Shown here: positions 18,703-27,540 of the stretch, piece after piece
Layout: each line of letters starts with the position of its first letter
How positions within the stretch are numbered: position 1 is the first letter of the stretch
Assembly (NCBI RefSeq): GCF_020829495.1
Contig: NZ_JAIVFQ010000025.1
Coordinates: 22,752-86,751 of the forward strand
Direction of reading: 5' to 3'
DNA length: 64,000 nt
DNA from: Nostoc favosum CHAB5714
GTDB lineage: Bacteria > Cyanobacteriota > Cyanobacteriia > Cyanobacteriales > Nostocaceae
Position numbers and translations under genes: made by a program
The notes under the pieces: model-generated
What the model was told of the DNA's origin: nothing
Database searches by the model: none
The model's input: the letters and a program-made list of their open reading frames with translations, nothing else

Positions 18703-18999
18703 TTAGCGAACGGTAGCAGCAATAGCGTTAACGAAAGTCTCAGAGCGATCGTCTTCGACTTGAACACCACCAATAACGCTGCTGAAGGTTCTGTTTCCGG
18801 TAGCATCAGCACTAACAACTAATTCAGCAGTGTTGCCTTGGATACCATTCAAGTTAGTGTTAACTGTCTTGGTGAAGCTTTCATTAACAACAGCTCTAAC
18901 TGTCTTGTCTGCTGTGTAGATGTTGGCGATGTTAGTACCACGACCACCAAGAATTTCTTCGGAGGTATTTTCCAAGTAGTTTAGATCAGAAATAATCAT
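18703..18999 (-). CDS. Double-glycine-leader secreted peptide, copy 1
   Basis: 98 residues. The leader MIISDLNYLENTSEEILGG ends in the Gly-Gly that C39 peptidases cut after; the mature part would be ~79 residues starting RGTNIANIYTADK. It is rich in Val, Thr, Asn and Ala, contains no Cys and is predicted beta-rich (TAELVVSADATGNRTFSSVI, GGVQVEDDRSETFVNAIAAT). AGGAG lies a few bases upstream of the ATG. It is the last of four copies; the two copies upstream are nearly identical in gene and spacer. Cys-free composition argues against lanthipeptide-type modification. Probable substrate of the C39 exporter at 24460-27540; the biological target (antagonism, matrix, signalling) is unknown. Confidence 0.8.
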   Translation of the reverse strand: MIISDLNYLENTSEEILGGRGTNIANIYTADKTVRAVVNESFTKTVNTNLNGIQGNTAELVVSADATGNRTFSSVIGGVQVEDDRSETFVNAIAATVR

Positions 19000-19070
19000 T
19001 TGAGTTTCTCCTGAAAAGTTTAGCTTTTGGGCGGAATCTTTGGCGTTACAAAGTTGTCTTTGTTAGCCAA

Positions 19071-19364
19071 TTATACGGTAGCAGCAATAGCGTTAACGAA
19101 AGTCTCAGAGCGATTGTCTTCGACTTGTACACCACCAATAACGCTGCTGAAGGTTCTGTTTCCGGTAGCATCAGCGCTAACAACTAATTCAGCAGTGTTG
19201 CCTTGGATACCATTCAAGTTAGTGTTAACTGTCTTGGTGAAGCTTTCATTGACAACAGCTGTAACTCTCTTGTCTGCTGTGTAGATGTTGGCGATGTTAG
19301 TACCACGACCACCAAGAATTTCTTCGGAGGTATTTTCCAAGTAGTTTAGATCAGAAATAATCAT
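19071..19364 (-). CDS. Double-glycine-leader secreted peptide, copy 2
   Basis: 97 residues, differing from copy 1 at only a few positions (ADKRVTAVVNE for ADKTVRAVVNE, EDNRSE for EDDRSE, and no final Arg). The leader MIISDLNYLENTSEEILGG is unchanged. The ~70-base spacer separating it from copy 1, including GTTACAAAGTTGTCTTTGTT, is repeated upstream of this copy too, so the duplication unit is ~368 bp and recent. Strong ribosome site (AGGAGAAACTCAAATG). Confidence 0.8.
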   Translation of the reverse strand: MIISDLNYLENTSEEILGGRGTNIANIYTADKRVTAVVNESFTKTVNTNLNGIQGNTAELVVSADATGNRTFSSVIGGVQVEDNRSETFVNAIAATV

Positions 19365-19439
19365 TTGAGTTTCTCCTGAAAAGTTTAGCTTTTGGGCGGA
19401 ATCTTTGGCGTTACAAAGTTGTCTTTGTTAGCCACATAA

Positions 19440-19733
19440 TTATACGGTAGCAGCAATAGCGTTAACGAAAGTCTCAGAGCGATTGTCTTCGACTTGTACA
19501 CCACCAATAACGCTGCTGAAGGTTCTGTTTCCGGTAGCATCAGCGCTAACAACTAATTCAGCAGTGTTGCCTTGTATACCAGCCAAGTTAGTGGTAACTG
19601 CCTTGGTGAAGCTTTCATTAACAACAGCTGTAACTCTCTTGTCTGCTGTGTAGATGTTGGCGATGTTAGTACCACGACCACCGAGAATTTCTTCAGAGGT
19701 ATTTTCCAAGTAGTTTAGATCAGAAATAATCAT
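19440..19733 (-). CDS. Double-glycine-leader secreted peptide, copy 3
   Basis: 97 residues from the ATG at 19733, which has AGGAG seven bases upstream; a longer reading that starts at 19826 only translates the leader region. Identical leader to copies 1 and 2. The mature part differs at a few residues (TKAVTTNLAGIQGN for TKTVNTNLNGIQGN). The spacer upstream resembles those of copies 1 and 2 at first and then diverges into an AT-rich region with a fossil isomerase fragment. Confidence 0.8.
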   Translation of the reverse strand: MIISDLNYLENTSEEILGGRGTNIANIYTADKRVTAVVNESFTKAVTTNLAGIQGNTAELVVSADATGNRTFSSVIGGVQVEDNRSETFVNAIAATV

Positions 19734-20177
19734 TTGAGTTTCTCCTGAGAGTTGTAAATTATTTGTTTGCGGAATCTTTGGCGTTACAAACTTGTTTTTG
19801 TTAGCCACATAATTACTATAATTCATTTCTCAGGAAAGTCAATACTTTTTTTGATAATTTGTTTATTAAAAAAACTAATATATTGCCGCTTAAAACGATC
19901 ATATACAAGCATATACAAGCATTGTTTAAAACCCAAAAAAAGCATACTAAAATTAGACAGTAATTGAATTTATTACTGCCCATCAAGACTTATAGCGATT
20001 TAATTTAAGTTTTTAATCGCGCTAAAACAGCATTTTGTGGATGGATTTACAAAATAGACAAAACGAAAACAATATTAAATTTTTAAGCAAACAATAGGAG
20101 CATCGGTAATATTTTGTAACACTAGAAAAATCTACCTTAAATCAGATAAGATAGTTAGCTAAAAAAACATTTGGAAT

Positions 20178-20672
20178 TTAATAACCTATTTAGTCTTAAT
20201 AAATAAGATATCTAGGAATTATTCGTGCGATCGCACATACATTTGCATCTGAACCTATCTGAGCCAATAGGGTTCAGTTAACAATACCTTCAGCAAAAAC
20301 AGAGGTAGTCTAGCTTTTACCGAAATAGCCCAACACAAGAGTGTGCAATACTCGTAAGGGAAAACCTCAAGCACTAGTCCCGACGGACAGGACATGCAGC
20401 AACCTGCTTATCTACGTTCCCTGCGGGACGCTTACGCGCAGCTTGCTTCCCCGGAGGGGTACGCGCAGTGTGTCGTAGACACATGCTGATGCATCTATGT
20501 CAAAAAAACTGACTTTGATCAAGTATTTTACGCTTAATCCAAGCGTACTGCTATCTGAGTAACTGTTTTCATAGCCTTAATTTGTTGCTTTAACCAATCA
20601 GAAAATGATTTTCTAATGGTTTTTTGACGCAACTGTTCATCATAGTTGGGGTTCAATGATTTCTTTCACCCA
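20178..20672 (-). pseudogene. Fossil 3' end of the SurA-like isomerase gene
   Basis: Two blocks match the end of the isomerase gene at 21556-21750: 20178-20266 (ATAACCTATTTAGTCTTaat...) and ~20545-20672 (TTTGTTGCTTTAACCAATCA, GGGGTTCAATGATTTCTTTC). Between them is an unrelated insert with dispersed repeats (TGCGGGACGCTTACGCGCAG, GTGTCGTAGACACATGC). The frame is broken and only the last ~60 codons are represented. It shows that an isomerase-peptide cassette, not just the peptide gene, was once duplicated. Confidence 0.75.
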
Positions 20673-20826
20673 AAAAGGGAGAGAGAAGTCTTAACAGGGA
20701 ACAGGAAATAATTTTTAAAGTTTAGCTGTGAGTCTGAAGCTCACTCAAAAAAAAAGATGTTTTTCGAGACGCGTAGCGTAAGAATTGCGTTGTCCAAGTT
20801 TTCAATCCCACCTTTAAAAATGTGGG

Positions 20827-21162
20827 TTAGTGGGTTGTGATCCCTGCTACCTGTTGGTTGGGAGGATTCTGAATGGTAGCAGAAATAGCATTAACGAAAG
20901 TTTCAGAGCGATTCGCTTCGGTTTGCACACCACCAATGACGCTGGAGAAGGTATTATCGCCAGTAGCATCAGCGCTAACAACCAATTCAGCAACGTTTCC
21001 TGTTAAACCACCCAAGTTAGTGGTAATTGTCTTGGTGAAGGTTTCATCAACATTAGCTGTAACTGTCTTGGTTGCAGTGTAGGAGTTGTTGATGTTGGTA
21101 CCACGACCACCGAAAATTTCTTCCAAGGAATTTTCCAAGTAGTTTAGATCAGAAATAACCAT
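20827..21162 (-). CDS. Double-glycine-leader secreted peptide, copy 4 (diverged)
   Basis: 111 residues from the ATG at 21162 (AGGAG upstream; in-frame codons further upstream are not supported). The leader MVISDLNYLENSLEEIFGG keeps the DLNYLE and GG elements. The mature part shares the frame of the other copies (NVAELVVSADATGDNTFSSV, RSETFVNAI) but has an additional C-terminal tail (NPPNQQVAGITTH). It is nearest the intact isomerase gene and probably the ancestral copy. Exported by the C39 transporter by inference. Confidence 0.8.
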   Translation of the reverse strand: MVISDLNYLENSLEEIFGGRGTNINNSYTATKTVTANVDETFTKTITTNLGGLTGNVAELVVSADATGDNTFSSVIGGVQTEANRSETFVNAISATIQNPPNQQVAGITTH

Positions 21163-21565
21163 TTGAGTTTCTCCTGAAAAGTGCAACTGTTTTTTAGGAA
21201 TATTTTTCTTAACCAGTCTGTAACTGGTTATACAAATACTACAGTTTTTTCCTTGAAAAGTCAATTTTTTCTGATAAATTTGTGATTTAAAAAACTAATG
21301 TATTTAAGCTTAAAAAGGAACATGTATACTATTAGCTAATATTAAAAAAAGCTAAAATAATTTTAGGCATTAATAACCTTAGTTACTGCCCAGCAAGACT
21401 TATGAAGATTAAACTTAATTTTTTGAAGCACTAAGCTGGTAAGTTGTGGATATATTCACAACTTACTAAAGAGAACAAATTATTAAATTTTAAGCAAGCA
21501 TACCAGCATCTATAACATTTTTGAAATCTAAAAGCATCTACCTTTAGTCAGATAAATTTAATAAC
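21163..21565. other. AT-rich spacer repeated upstream of copy 3
   Basis: Its features (AAAAAACTAATnTATT, TTACTGCCCAnCAAGACTTAT, AAATTnTTAAGCAA) recur in order at about 19860-20100. This is the upstream part of the duplicated cassette. No gene inside. Confidence 0.6.
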
Positions 21566-22363
21566 CTATTTAGTCTTGGTGAATGACATATCTGGCAATT
21601 CCTCCTGCGATCGCACATTTGCATCCGAGTCTATCTGAGTGACAATTTTCATCGCGTTGATTTGTTGCTTTAACCAATGAGAAAATGATTCTGTAATGAT
21701 TTTTTGCCGCAATTGTTCATCTAATTGGGGTTGAATAATTTCTTCCACCCAAATTAAATGCACTCCCTTGGGTGTTGTAATCGGTTTGAGAGCATTTGGT
21801 GGTGCAGCAGCAAATACAGCTGCTGCAATCTCTGGACGAAAATCTTTGCGGTATCGGAGTCCTTGATATCCATAAGCACGGCGGAGTTCTGGTTCTGGAA
21901 TATATAAACGAGCAATTTCAGGAAAATTGATTTCGCCTTCTTCTAGGGCATAAAAAAGCTCTAAAGCCAAGTCTCGATCCTCGAAGACAACTTCGTAGGT
22001 AACGGCGGCGACATAATCTAGTTGGTGTTCATAAAAGTGCTTTTCAAGTTGATCAGAAAATAGATGATTTGCCAACTTCCGCGAAAGGATGTTGTTGTAG
22101 GCTAATTCTTCAAACTCATTCACAGACAGGTGGTGTTTTTCTAGCCATGTCCAGGTTTCTTTAGCTTTGACAAGCTTTTTAGCAAACCTTAAGCTATCTC
22201 CTTCTTGCTGTAGTTCTTCTGGTGTGACTGTAATTCCTAGCTCAAGAGCTGCTTCGGTAATGATGCTTTGCGAAGCGATCGCCTCCACTACATCAGGTAT
22301 TTGACAGGAGAGTTTGAGGCTGTGAATGATATCTGAGGTTGAAATAGTGAAATGTTCGGACAT
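21566..22363 (-). CDS. SurA/PpiC-like peptidyl-prolyl isomerase of the peptide cluster
   Basis: About 265 residues from the ATG at 22363 (GAAGGAA nine bases upstream). The N-terminal half is a helical SurA-type chaperone region (SIITEAALELGITVTPEELQ, SRKLANHLFSDQLEKHFYEH). The C-terminal part from about residue 125 is a parvulin-like domain (TYEVVFEDRDLALELFYALE, GYQGLRYRKDFRPEIAAAVF, TPKGVHLIWVEEI). There is no signal peptide, so it acts in the cytoplasm or with the transporter. Such isomerases commonly sit beside cyanobacterial C39 exporters and leader-peptide genes and are thought to help hold or fold cargo. It lies between the transporter genes and the peptide copies on one strand. Confidence 0.8.
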   Translation of the reverse strand: MSEHFTISTSDIIHSLKLSCQIPDVVEAIASQSIITEAALELGITVTPEELQQEGDSLRFAKKLVKAKETWTWLEKHHLSVNEFEELAYNNILSRKLANHLFSDQLEKHFYEHQLDYVAAVTYEVVFEDRDLALELFYALEEGEINFPEIARLYIPEPELRRAYGYQGLRYRKDFRPEIAAAVFAAAPPNALKPITTPKGVHLIWVEEIIQPQLDEQLRQKIITESFSHWLKQQINAMKIVTQIDSDANVRSQEELPDMSFTKTK

Positions 22364-22481
22364 GATACAAATTCCTTCATAGAGCATTCCTTATCTCAAA
22401 CATAGATAAGATGGAGTTTTGATGCTTAACTTATTTATTATTCAAACCCGATTTTGAAGCGGGGTCTAGGTCACAATGGTT

Positions 22482-22679
22482 CTATGCAGATACAGATTTA
22501 GTTGATAATTCCTGATCAATTTTTTCTGCTAGTTTGTAAGATATTAACGGGGGATTTCGGTAGTTGCTGGCAGTTTTTCTAAATCCCCATCGTCTAGCTT
22601 CAACTTCTGAAACTCCAAACTCTGCGGCTAGCTCGTGGTAAGACCAGCCATATTTCCTCATTAGGTCAATTGGATGCAT
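22482..22679 (-). CDS. Small helix-turn-helix-like protein
   Basis: 65 residues. The centre reads YGWSYHELAAEFGVSEVEAR then RWGFR, a good helix-turn-helix pattern with LAAEFGVSE as turn and RRWGF in the recognition helix. It is co-directional between the HlyD and isomerase genes, so it may regulate the cluster. Overall short; the DNA-binding role is inferred from the motif only. Confidence 0.6.
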   Translation of the reverse strand: MHPIDLMRKYGWSYHELAAEFGVSEVEARRWGFRKTASNYRNPPLISYKLAEKIDQELSTKSVSA

Positions 22680-22772
22680 ATAATAACCTTGCTAATGCTG
22701 TAGCTCTCTAGGGTGAGTTCTCAACCTGGTAGGTCGAGGGCAAACTTGATATGCGCGAACTGGAAATGTTGA

Positions 22773-24311
22773 CTAAATCTCTAAACCACCTTTTTGCAGT
22801 TTCTTGAACGGATCTAAAACAAAATCAATCACCCGCCTCTGGCGAATGATCACTTCAGCATTTGCTGTCTGACCGGCACCTAATGGAATACGTTTGTTGC
22901 CATTTTCGACATACTGCTGATCTAAGGTGATTTCTAACTCATAGTTTTCGATGTTCCCTTGGGGTGTTTGGGTAATTTTCGAGTCAGGAGAGATCCAAGT
23001 AACTTTCCCTTGCACGATGCCATACTCTTGGAAGGGATAGGCATCAAATTTGACTTTAACTGGCATTCCTACCTTCAAGAAACCACTATCCTGATTAGGC
23101 ATACTAGCTCTGAGTACGAAGTCTGCATTCTTGGGTGCGATTTGGGCAATCCTTTGACCGAGTTGTACTACTGCTCCTGACTTCGTGGTGGGTAATTCAA
23201 AAATCACCCCATTAATCGGCGATCGCACCACTCGTTGCTGTATTTGAACTTTTATAGATATAATCTGGCTTCTAGTCTGAGCGACTTCCGATTGCACTGC
23301 TGTTATTTGTGTCTGTAGGTCTTTTAGCTGTTCCTGATTTTTCATTACAGCCAGTTGTCCGGCTTGCATCAAACTTTTATAGCTACTTTGTTCCTCTTGC
23401 AGTCGCAGTTTTGCTTGTTTGATATCAGACTCTAACGTTTTGATAGTTACTTGATAACGATTTAGTTCTTCCGCTAAACGGAATTCTGCTTGTTTGATAT
23501 CTGATACAGCCCTGCTATAGAGTCGTTTACTTTCTTGTTGTTCTTTTTTAAGTTGATCAATTTGGGTTGCAGAAACTGCACCATCCTGAACGAGTTTGCT
23601 AAAGCGTTCAATTTGCCTAGAATCTATACTCAAACGGTTTTTAGCCGATTGCTTATCATCGTGAGTGGTGTAAATCTGCTGCTGGGCTTGCTTAACTAAT
23701 GCTTGTTTTTCTAACTTTTGCAGGTTATGGCTACTCAGTTTAGCATCCAGGTTTTGCTGCGCCTGGTTAACTTGAGCCATTTTTTCTAATTCTTGAAATT
23801 TATTTTGTTGCTCTAAAAGGTTAGTTGAAATTAAAAGTTGATTTTTGAGCAATTCCAGTTGCGATTGCCGATTTTGTAGCCCTTGCAATTTGCTCTGTAC
23901 TTGTTGCAGTTCCGTTTGCAAGACATCAGACTCTAGTTCTACTAGAACCTGGCCGGCTCTGACTGTATCTCCTTCTTTGACCATAACTGTTTTGACACTC
24001 CCACCAGCTTGAGCGTCTAATTTTTGAGTTGCGCCTTTAGGTTCTATACGCCCTCTAGCACTACCAGTCTCATCTACTTTCGACAGAATTGCCCAAGGCA
24101 AAAACAGACCAGCAAAGCCTATGAGTATATACAACAAACCACGAGTCCAAATCCGAGGTAAGGCATTAAGCAATGCTTCAGTACCGTAGTACAAATCTTG
24201 ACTATTGCTTTCTGCCTCAGCAACTTCTACAGATTCCTCTTGCTGTGTGTAACTTTGATACTTATCTGTCTGATCTTGAGGAAGTGGGGATGATCTATTG
24301 GGAGATGGCAT
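22773..24311 (-). CDS. HlyD-family membrane fusion protein
   Basis: The 512-residue periplasmic adaptor of a type I secretion system. One N-terminal membrane segment (LLYILIGFAGLFLPWAILSK, about residues 58-78) follows a cytoplasmic tail. Then come a lipoyl/barrel strand (DAQAGGSVKTVMVKEGDTVR), a long coiled coil (about residues 130-370, with repeated LxxxQxxLxxLK patterns) and the closing lipoyl half (QQRVVRSPINGVIFELPTTK). The C-terminus RQRRVIDFVLDPFKKL is typical. It should link the ABC exporter encoded just upstream to an outer-membrane TolC-like channel, which is not in this window. Confidence 0.9.
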   Translation of the reverse strand: MPSPNRSSPLPQDQTDKYQSYTQQEESVEVAEAESNSQDLYYGTEALLNALPRIWTRGLLYILIGFAGLFLPWAILSKVDETGSARGRIEPKGATQKLDAQAGGSVKTVMVKEGDTVRAGQVLVELESDVLQTELQQVQSKLQGLQNRQSQLELLKNQLLISTNLLEQQNKFQELEKMAQVNQAQQNLDAKLSSHNLQKLEKQALVKQAQQQIYTTHDDKQSAKNRLSIDSRQIERFSKLVQDGAVSATQIDQLKKEQQESKRLYSRAVSDIKQAEFRLAEELNRYQVTIKTLESDIKQAKLRLQEEQSSYKSLMQAGQLAVMKNQEQLKDLQTQITAVQSEVAQTRSQIISIKVQIQQRVVRSPINGVIFELPTTKSGAVVQLGQRIAQIAPKNADFVLRASMPNQDSGFLKVGMPVKVKFDAYPFQEYGIVQGKVTWISPDSKITQTPQGNIENYELEITLDQQYVENGNKRIPLGAGQTANAEVIIRQRRVIDFVLDPFKKLQKGGLEI

Positions 24312-24341
24312 AGTTTTAGTTCCGATAACAGTACATATATA

Positions 24342-24458
24342 TGAAAGAGATGAGGGAGATGAGGGAGGTGGGGGAGATGAGGGAGAAGAACTATTAATTA
24401 TTTATCAATGCCCAATGCCCAATGCCCAATGCCCAATGCCCAATGCCCCATGCCCAAT
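24342..24458. repeat. Tandem repeats GATGAGGGA and CCCAATG between ABC and HlyD genes
   Basis: GAGATGAGGGAGATGAGGGA is followed at 24407-24458 by seven CCCAATG heptamers. It separates the two transporter genes without a terminator-like T run. Confidence 0.85.
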
Positions 24459-24459
24459 C

Positions 24460-27400
24460 TCAACTGACTTGAGCCAGTTGTTGTTGATTCAGGTAGTAAT
24501 AATGACCTTTTTTAGCGATTAATTCGTCGTGGGTACCGCTTTCTACCAAAACGCCTTGATCTAAAACCAGAATCAAGTCAGCGTTGCGGACTGTAGAGAG
24601 GCGATGGGCAATGATTACACTTGTGCGTCCTTGAAGAATTGTTTTGAGGTTGTTTTGAATAATTCTTTCTGATTCGGAATCTAGATGGCTGGTGGCTTCA
24701 TCAAATAGTAATAATCGAGGATTTCCGAGCAAAGCACGAGCGATCGCTAGGCGTTGGCGTTGTCCACCAGAAAGCATACCGCCGCTTTCACCAATTTGGG
24801 ATTCGTAACCCATCGGTAGTTTTTGAATAAATTCATCGGCTCCGGCGTATTTTGCGGCTTGGATAATTTCTTCTGAAGAAGCATTTGGATGAGCGATCGC
24901 AATATTTTCCCGAATAGTCCCACCAAACAGAAAAGTATCTTGGTCTACAACACCGATTTGAGAACGGAGCGATCGCAAGGAAACACTAGTGATGTCACGA
25001 CCATCAATCAGTAGTTTGCCATCTGTCGGTGGATATAAACCTAAAATCAATTTACTCAGGGTTGTTTTTCCAGAACCACTGCGCCCCACCACTGCTACCA
25101 TCTGTTCTGGTTGGATTTCAAAGTTAAGATTTTCTAAGACGTTAGTCTCACTTTCTGAGTGATAGCGAAAGGTGACATTCTGAAAGCTAATCTGACCGCG
25201 CAGCTTACCCAACGCCTTCCGGGGTTTAGTTTCTAAGTCTTCTTCTGGTTCCGCCTCCAACACATCATTTATGCGTTCGGTGGAAATCACGATTTCTTGC
25301 AATTGATTCCACAGCATAGATAGCCTCTGGAAAGGACTCAAGACGTTACCCACCAACATATTGAAAGCAACTAATTGTCCAATCGTCAGTTCGCCATTAA
25401 TTACCTGAGTCGCTCCGTACCACAGCAATGCAGTATTTACAAAAGTTTGGATAACGCCACTGATAATTTGCAGCTGATTACCAATTATTTGAGCATTAAA
25501 GCCTTTTTTGATCAAATCATTCAGCAGTTCCTCCCAACGCCAGCGCACAGTCTGTTCAATTGACAATGAGCGGACGGTACGAATTCCACTTAGGGATTCT
25601 ATGAGATAGCTTTGTTCTTTAGCGCCTGCATTAAAAATTTCTCTGGAGATGCGGCGCAAAATATTTGTGCTAGCCAGCGCCAAGATAAAAAATGGCGGTA
25701 CTGTACACAGCACGAATAATGACATGCGCCAGCTATAGGAGAACATCAAGCCCAGATAAACCACCAATGTCAGCATATCCAGCAAAATGGAGAGTGTCTG
25801 ACCGGTAAGGAATTGCTGAATTTTCTGGTTTTCTTGGATGCGCGAGACTATATCCCCAACAAAACGCGACTCGAAATAAGAAAGGGGCAAGCGGAAGGTA
25901 TGTTTGATAAAACCTACGAGTAGGGCGATGCTAACGCGGTTAGCAGTATGAAATAGAAGATATTGCCGTAGAGCATTAACAGCCACACCAAATAACCCAA
26001 AAATAATCATCCCCAAACCAATGGCGTTTAAGGTTGTAACGCTACGTTGCACAAGTACTCTATCGAGCAATAACTGAGTGAATACTGGCGTTACCAGTCC
26101 AAATATTTGGATTAATATCGAAGCTGCAAAGATTTCTAATAGTGCCCGATAGTGAGGTTTGATTAACTCAAAAAACTTCCAGAAGCTTGTACTTTCGTTT
26201 TTAGTATTTTTTAATAAAGCTGTAGGTTGCAGTAACAATGCATAACCACTCCAACCTGCTTGAAATTCAGCTTTTGTCAGGCTGCGTTGACCAAGAGCCG
26301 GATCACATACAATCACCCGCTTTTTGCTGATTTCATAGACAACGATGAAGTGTTTGCCTTCCCAGTGGACAATTGCAGGTAAAGGTTGTTCTGCTAATTT
26401 ATCAAGAGTGGCTTTCACCGGACGAGTGGCAAAACCCAGGTTTTCTGCTGCTGTTGCCATAGCCTTTAGAGATGCACCACTGCGGTTGACGTTGGTCATA
26501 TCCCGCAGGCGATTGATACTAAAATGCTTGCCCCAATAGTTACCAATCATTACCAAGCAAGCAGAGCCACAATCGGCAGCGCTTTGTTGTGCATAGAAGG
26601 GATAGCTCTTAGTGAGGCGTCTCCACCAATGCCCCACTTGCACCTGTGGACTGGGAAAGTAAAAACGTGCTTTTTTTGGTTGTTGTTGTGACTGCTGATC
26701 TCGTTGGGGAAAAGGAATGATTTTGGATTTTGGAGATTGGGAAGTTTTTTCCCCACTCTTTACTACAGACGTGATTAATCGCGTCTCTCCCCACTCCCCA
26801 CTCCCCAGTCCCCAATTCCCCAACTCCGGCAAGTATTCTAGTGCTGTTTGCCGATGGTCGTTTTTCAGAATGTAAGCAATTGTTGGTTGAGTTGCCTGCC
26901 AATCACCTTGTTTTGGTTGGGCAAAGATTGTGCCTGGCGTCAAAAAATGACCTTCAGAATGCCGCAGTTGACCTCTGTACAATAGCCATAACTCAGAATC
27001 TTGGGATACTTGCGTAGTTAGAGAGCCAGTTTCTAAATGCTGTCGCTCAAAGAGAGATAAAGCTTTGAGCATCCCTGGTACAAGTGAAGTATGGCACGGT
27101 AATTGTGAGGTTTGGCGACATAACAATAGCAAATCCCAAAGTTCTGCACGGGCAAAAAGGCGATCGCGAATATTAGGATACTTGTCTATCAATGTTTGCA
27201 ATGCGTCTTGCCTGAAATAGCCAAGTTTTAAGCTTGTCGAAGCTCTGACTACATAAGGACTAAAGTCAGCTTCGGGAAAAAGCGTCAATTCGCCGAAAAC
27301 AGACCATGCACCAAAGGTAGTGATTAAATTCTCAGAGCTATCCAACAGTCGGACTTTACCTGTAAGGATAATATAGATACCAGGATTCGTCTGTGCAGAT

Positions 27401-27540
27401 TGCCAGAACTGCTTTGCTAGTGGTGGCTCCACAATTTCCATTGCTGCCAAGAAGTTTTGTAATTCTTGTTCTGAAAGCTTTGCACCCAAGGTGTACAAGA
27501 GCCTTTCGCCTACATCTTCCCCAGAAAGCACGGGTGGCAT
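24460..27540 (-). CDS. Peptidase C39-containing ABC exporter with cNMP-binding N-terminus
   Basis: A 1026-residue bifunctional exporter (HetC-like layout). Residues ~20-130 are a cyclic-nucleotide-binding-like domain (GIYIILTGKVRLLDSSENLI). The C39 peptidase has QQSAADCGSACLVM with nucleophile Cys324, GKHFIVVYE with His397 and CDPALG with Asp413, so it is intact. Six-helix exporter domain, about 455-745. The ATPase has Walker A VVGRSGSGKTTLS (Lys near 824), signature LSGGQRQRLAIARAL and Walker B LLLFDEATSH. It would cut leaders after Gly-Gly and export the cargo. The linker before the peptidase contains residues encoded by repeat DNA (GNWGLGSGEWGE). It heads the minus-strand secretion island. 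Confidence 0.93.
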   Translation of the reverse strand: MPPVLSGEDVGERLLYTLGAKLSEQELQNFLAAMEIVEPPLAKQFWQSAQTNPGIYIILTGKVRLLDSSENLITTFGAWSVFGELTLFPEADFSPYVVRASTSLKLGYFRQDALQTLIDKYPNIRDRLFARAELWDLLLLCRQTSQLPCHTSLVPGMLKALSLFERQHLETGSLTTQVSQDSELWLLYRGQLRHSEGHFLTPGTIFAQPKQGDWQATQPTIAYILKNDHRQTALEYLPELGNWGLGSGEWGETRLITSVVKSGEKTSQSPKSKIIPFPQRDQQSQQQPKKARFYFPSPQVQVGHWWRRLTKSYPFYAQQSAADCGSACLVMIGNYWGKHFSINRLRDMTNVNRSGASLKAMATAAENLGFATRPVKATLDKLAEQPLPAIVHWEGKHFIVVYEISKKRVIVCDPALGQRSLTKAEFQAGWSGYALLLQPTALLKNTKNESTSFWKFFELIKPHYRALLEIFAASILIQIFGLVTPVFTQLLLDRVLVQRSVTTLNAIGLGMIIFGLFGVAVNALRQYLLFHTANRVSIALLVGFIKHTFRLPLSYFESRFVGDIVSRIQENQKIQQFLTGQTLSILLDMLTLVVYLGLMFSYSWRMSLFVLCTVPPFFILALASTNILRRISREIFNAGAKEQSYLIESLSGIRTVRSLSIEQTVRWRWEELLNDLIKKGFNAQIIGNQLQIISGVIQTFVNTALLWYGATQVINGELTIGQLVAFNMLVGNVLSPFQRLSMLWNQLQEIVISTERINDVLEAEPEEDLETKPRKALGKLRGQISFQNVTFRYHSESETNVLENLNFEIQPEQMVAVVGRSGSGKTTLSKLILGLYPPTDGKLLIDGRDITSVSLRSLRSQIGVVDQDTFLFGGTIRENIAIAHPNASSEEIIQAAKYAGADEFIQKLPMGYESQIGESGGMLSGGQRQRLAIARALLGNPRLLLFDEATSHLDSESERIIQNNLKTILQGRTSVIIAHRLSTVRNADLILVLDQGVLVESGTHDELIAKKGHYYYLNQQQLAQVS

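Noticed and set aside
18703..21162. Lanthipeptide or other Cys-based RiPP precursors
   Set aside because: Mature regions contain no Cys, and no LanM, YcaO or radical-SAM enzyme is nearby. Only isomerase and transporter genes accompany them.
24460..27540. HetC itself (heterocyst regulator)
   Set aside because: The layout is HetC-like, but HetP is not adjacent, and the neighbourhood is an export cluster; naming it hetC is not supported.
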